A stretch of 41,661 bases of DNA from JAFGMQ01 sp036733345 (GTDB lineage Bacteria > Desulfobacterota > DSM-4660 > Desulfatiglandales > Desulfatiglandaceae), in assembly GCA_036733345.1 (NCBI GenBank), contig DAINAR010000027.1, forward strand, positions 1-41,661. The letters run 5' to 3'. Both the position numbers and the translations under genes were made by a program. This document shows positions 41,474-41,661 of this stretch, in pieces. The notes under the pieces were generated by a model. The model was not told where the DNA came from and made no database searches. It saw only the letters and a program-made list of their open reading frames with translations. How positions within the stretch are numbered: the stretch's first letter is position 1; each line of letters begins with the position of its first letter.

Positions 41474-41661
41474 TAAATTTGTTTTTGGTGGTTCTTTCTG
41501 CTACTGAATTTTCAACCCTAAGCAATAGCTACTCTTCAGCAGAGCGGAATAAATCCAGGTTAAATTGACTTTGTAACCTGATTTTGATAAATAAAAAAAT
41601 TCGATTTTATGGCTCCTAACTATTCTCAGCCGATGTTAAGTATGTTATAATGAAATCAAAC

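Noticed and set aside
1..41661. CRISPR array, rRNA, tRNA or prophage
   Set aside because: No regularly spaced repeats with unique spacers, no rRNA-like segments, no tRNA cloverleaf that I could find by eye, and no phage structural or integrase genes. A tRNA scan would be needed to be certain.

Overview
The window looks like a chromosomal segment of an anaerobic Desulfobacterota-type bacterium, probably near the Desulfobacterales. This is an inference from gene content and style, not from a marker gene. The indications are a moderate-to-low GC background, many TTG starts backed by good Shine-Dalgarno (SD) sites, a NIL-domain ferredoxin, an acyl-CoA dehydrogenase with a long C-terminal domain, a TrpB2-type tryptophan synthase beta chain, a sigma-54 activator beside a sigma-54 promoter, and several palindromic repeats with TGAACTCGCAAAAAGTC-like ends.

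Layout. Positions 1-4450 hold an acyl-CoA dehydrogenase, whose leader contains a 131-bp MITE-like repeat, and a Ski2-like helicase. Positions 4950-6800 hold a cytidylate-kinase-like protein (minus strand) and a KptA-like protein that seems to have lost its catalytic residues. Positions 6809-10928 are a minus-strand operon: aminotransferase, NIL ferredoxin, mnmA, mtaB. Positions 11400-16150 are an accessory, partly decayed stretch: a complex repeat, a UPF0282-like metallo-beta-lactamase-fold protein, a DUF502 membrane protein, remnants of a nitroreductase, an MFS transporter and a lipoprotein, and an M6-like metalloprotease whose frame is interrupted by one TGA followed by a SECIS-like hairpin. 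Positions 16167-23925 hold a tandem SagB-type oxidoreductase, a sigma-54 activator, a sigma-54 promoter with four small genes, a decayed partial copy of sagB, a divergent endonuclease V, a 53-residue membrane protein, RidA and a small unknown protein.

From 24068 the region is mostly housekeeping: argF-pyrG (minus), a DinG-type helicase, a NUDIX hydrolase, a Cys-rich small protein and trpB2 (minus). trpB2 has a tryptophan attenuator: a leader peptide with three consecutive Trp codons followed by two terminator hairpins. Next come glmM, a NagB-like protein with an altered active site, a 1258-residue GlmS-like protein, guaA, pdxA and a terminal repeat cluster.

Genes that appear to work together are: glmM, nagB-like and the giant GlmS-like protein (hexosamine phosphate metabolism); mnmA and mtaB (tRNA sulfur modification, possibly with the ferredoxin); argF and pyrG (carbamoyl-phosphate/pyrimidine nodes); and the activator with its sigma-54 promoter and small-protein operon. 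The strongest candidates for new biology are the TGA/SECIS-like protease gene, the giant GlmS with an internal Ntn cysteine, the catalytically stripped KptA homologue and the activator with a degenerate GAFTGA loop. No search could be run, so family names rest on motif reading.
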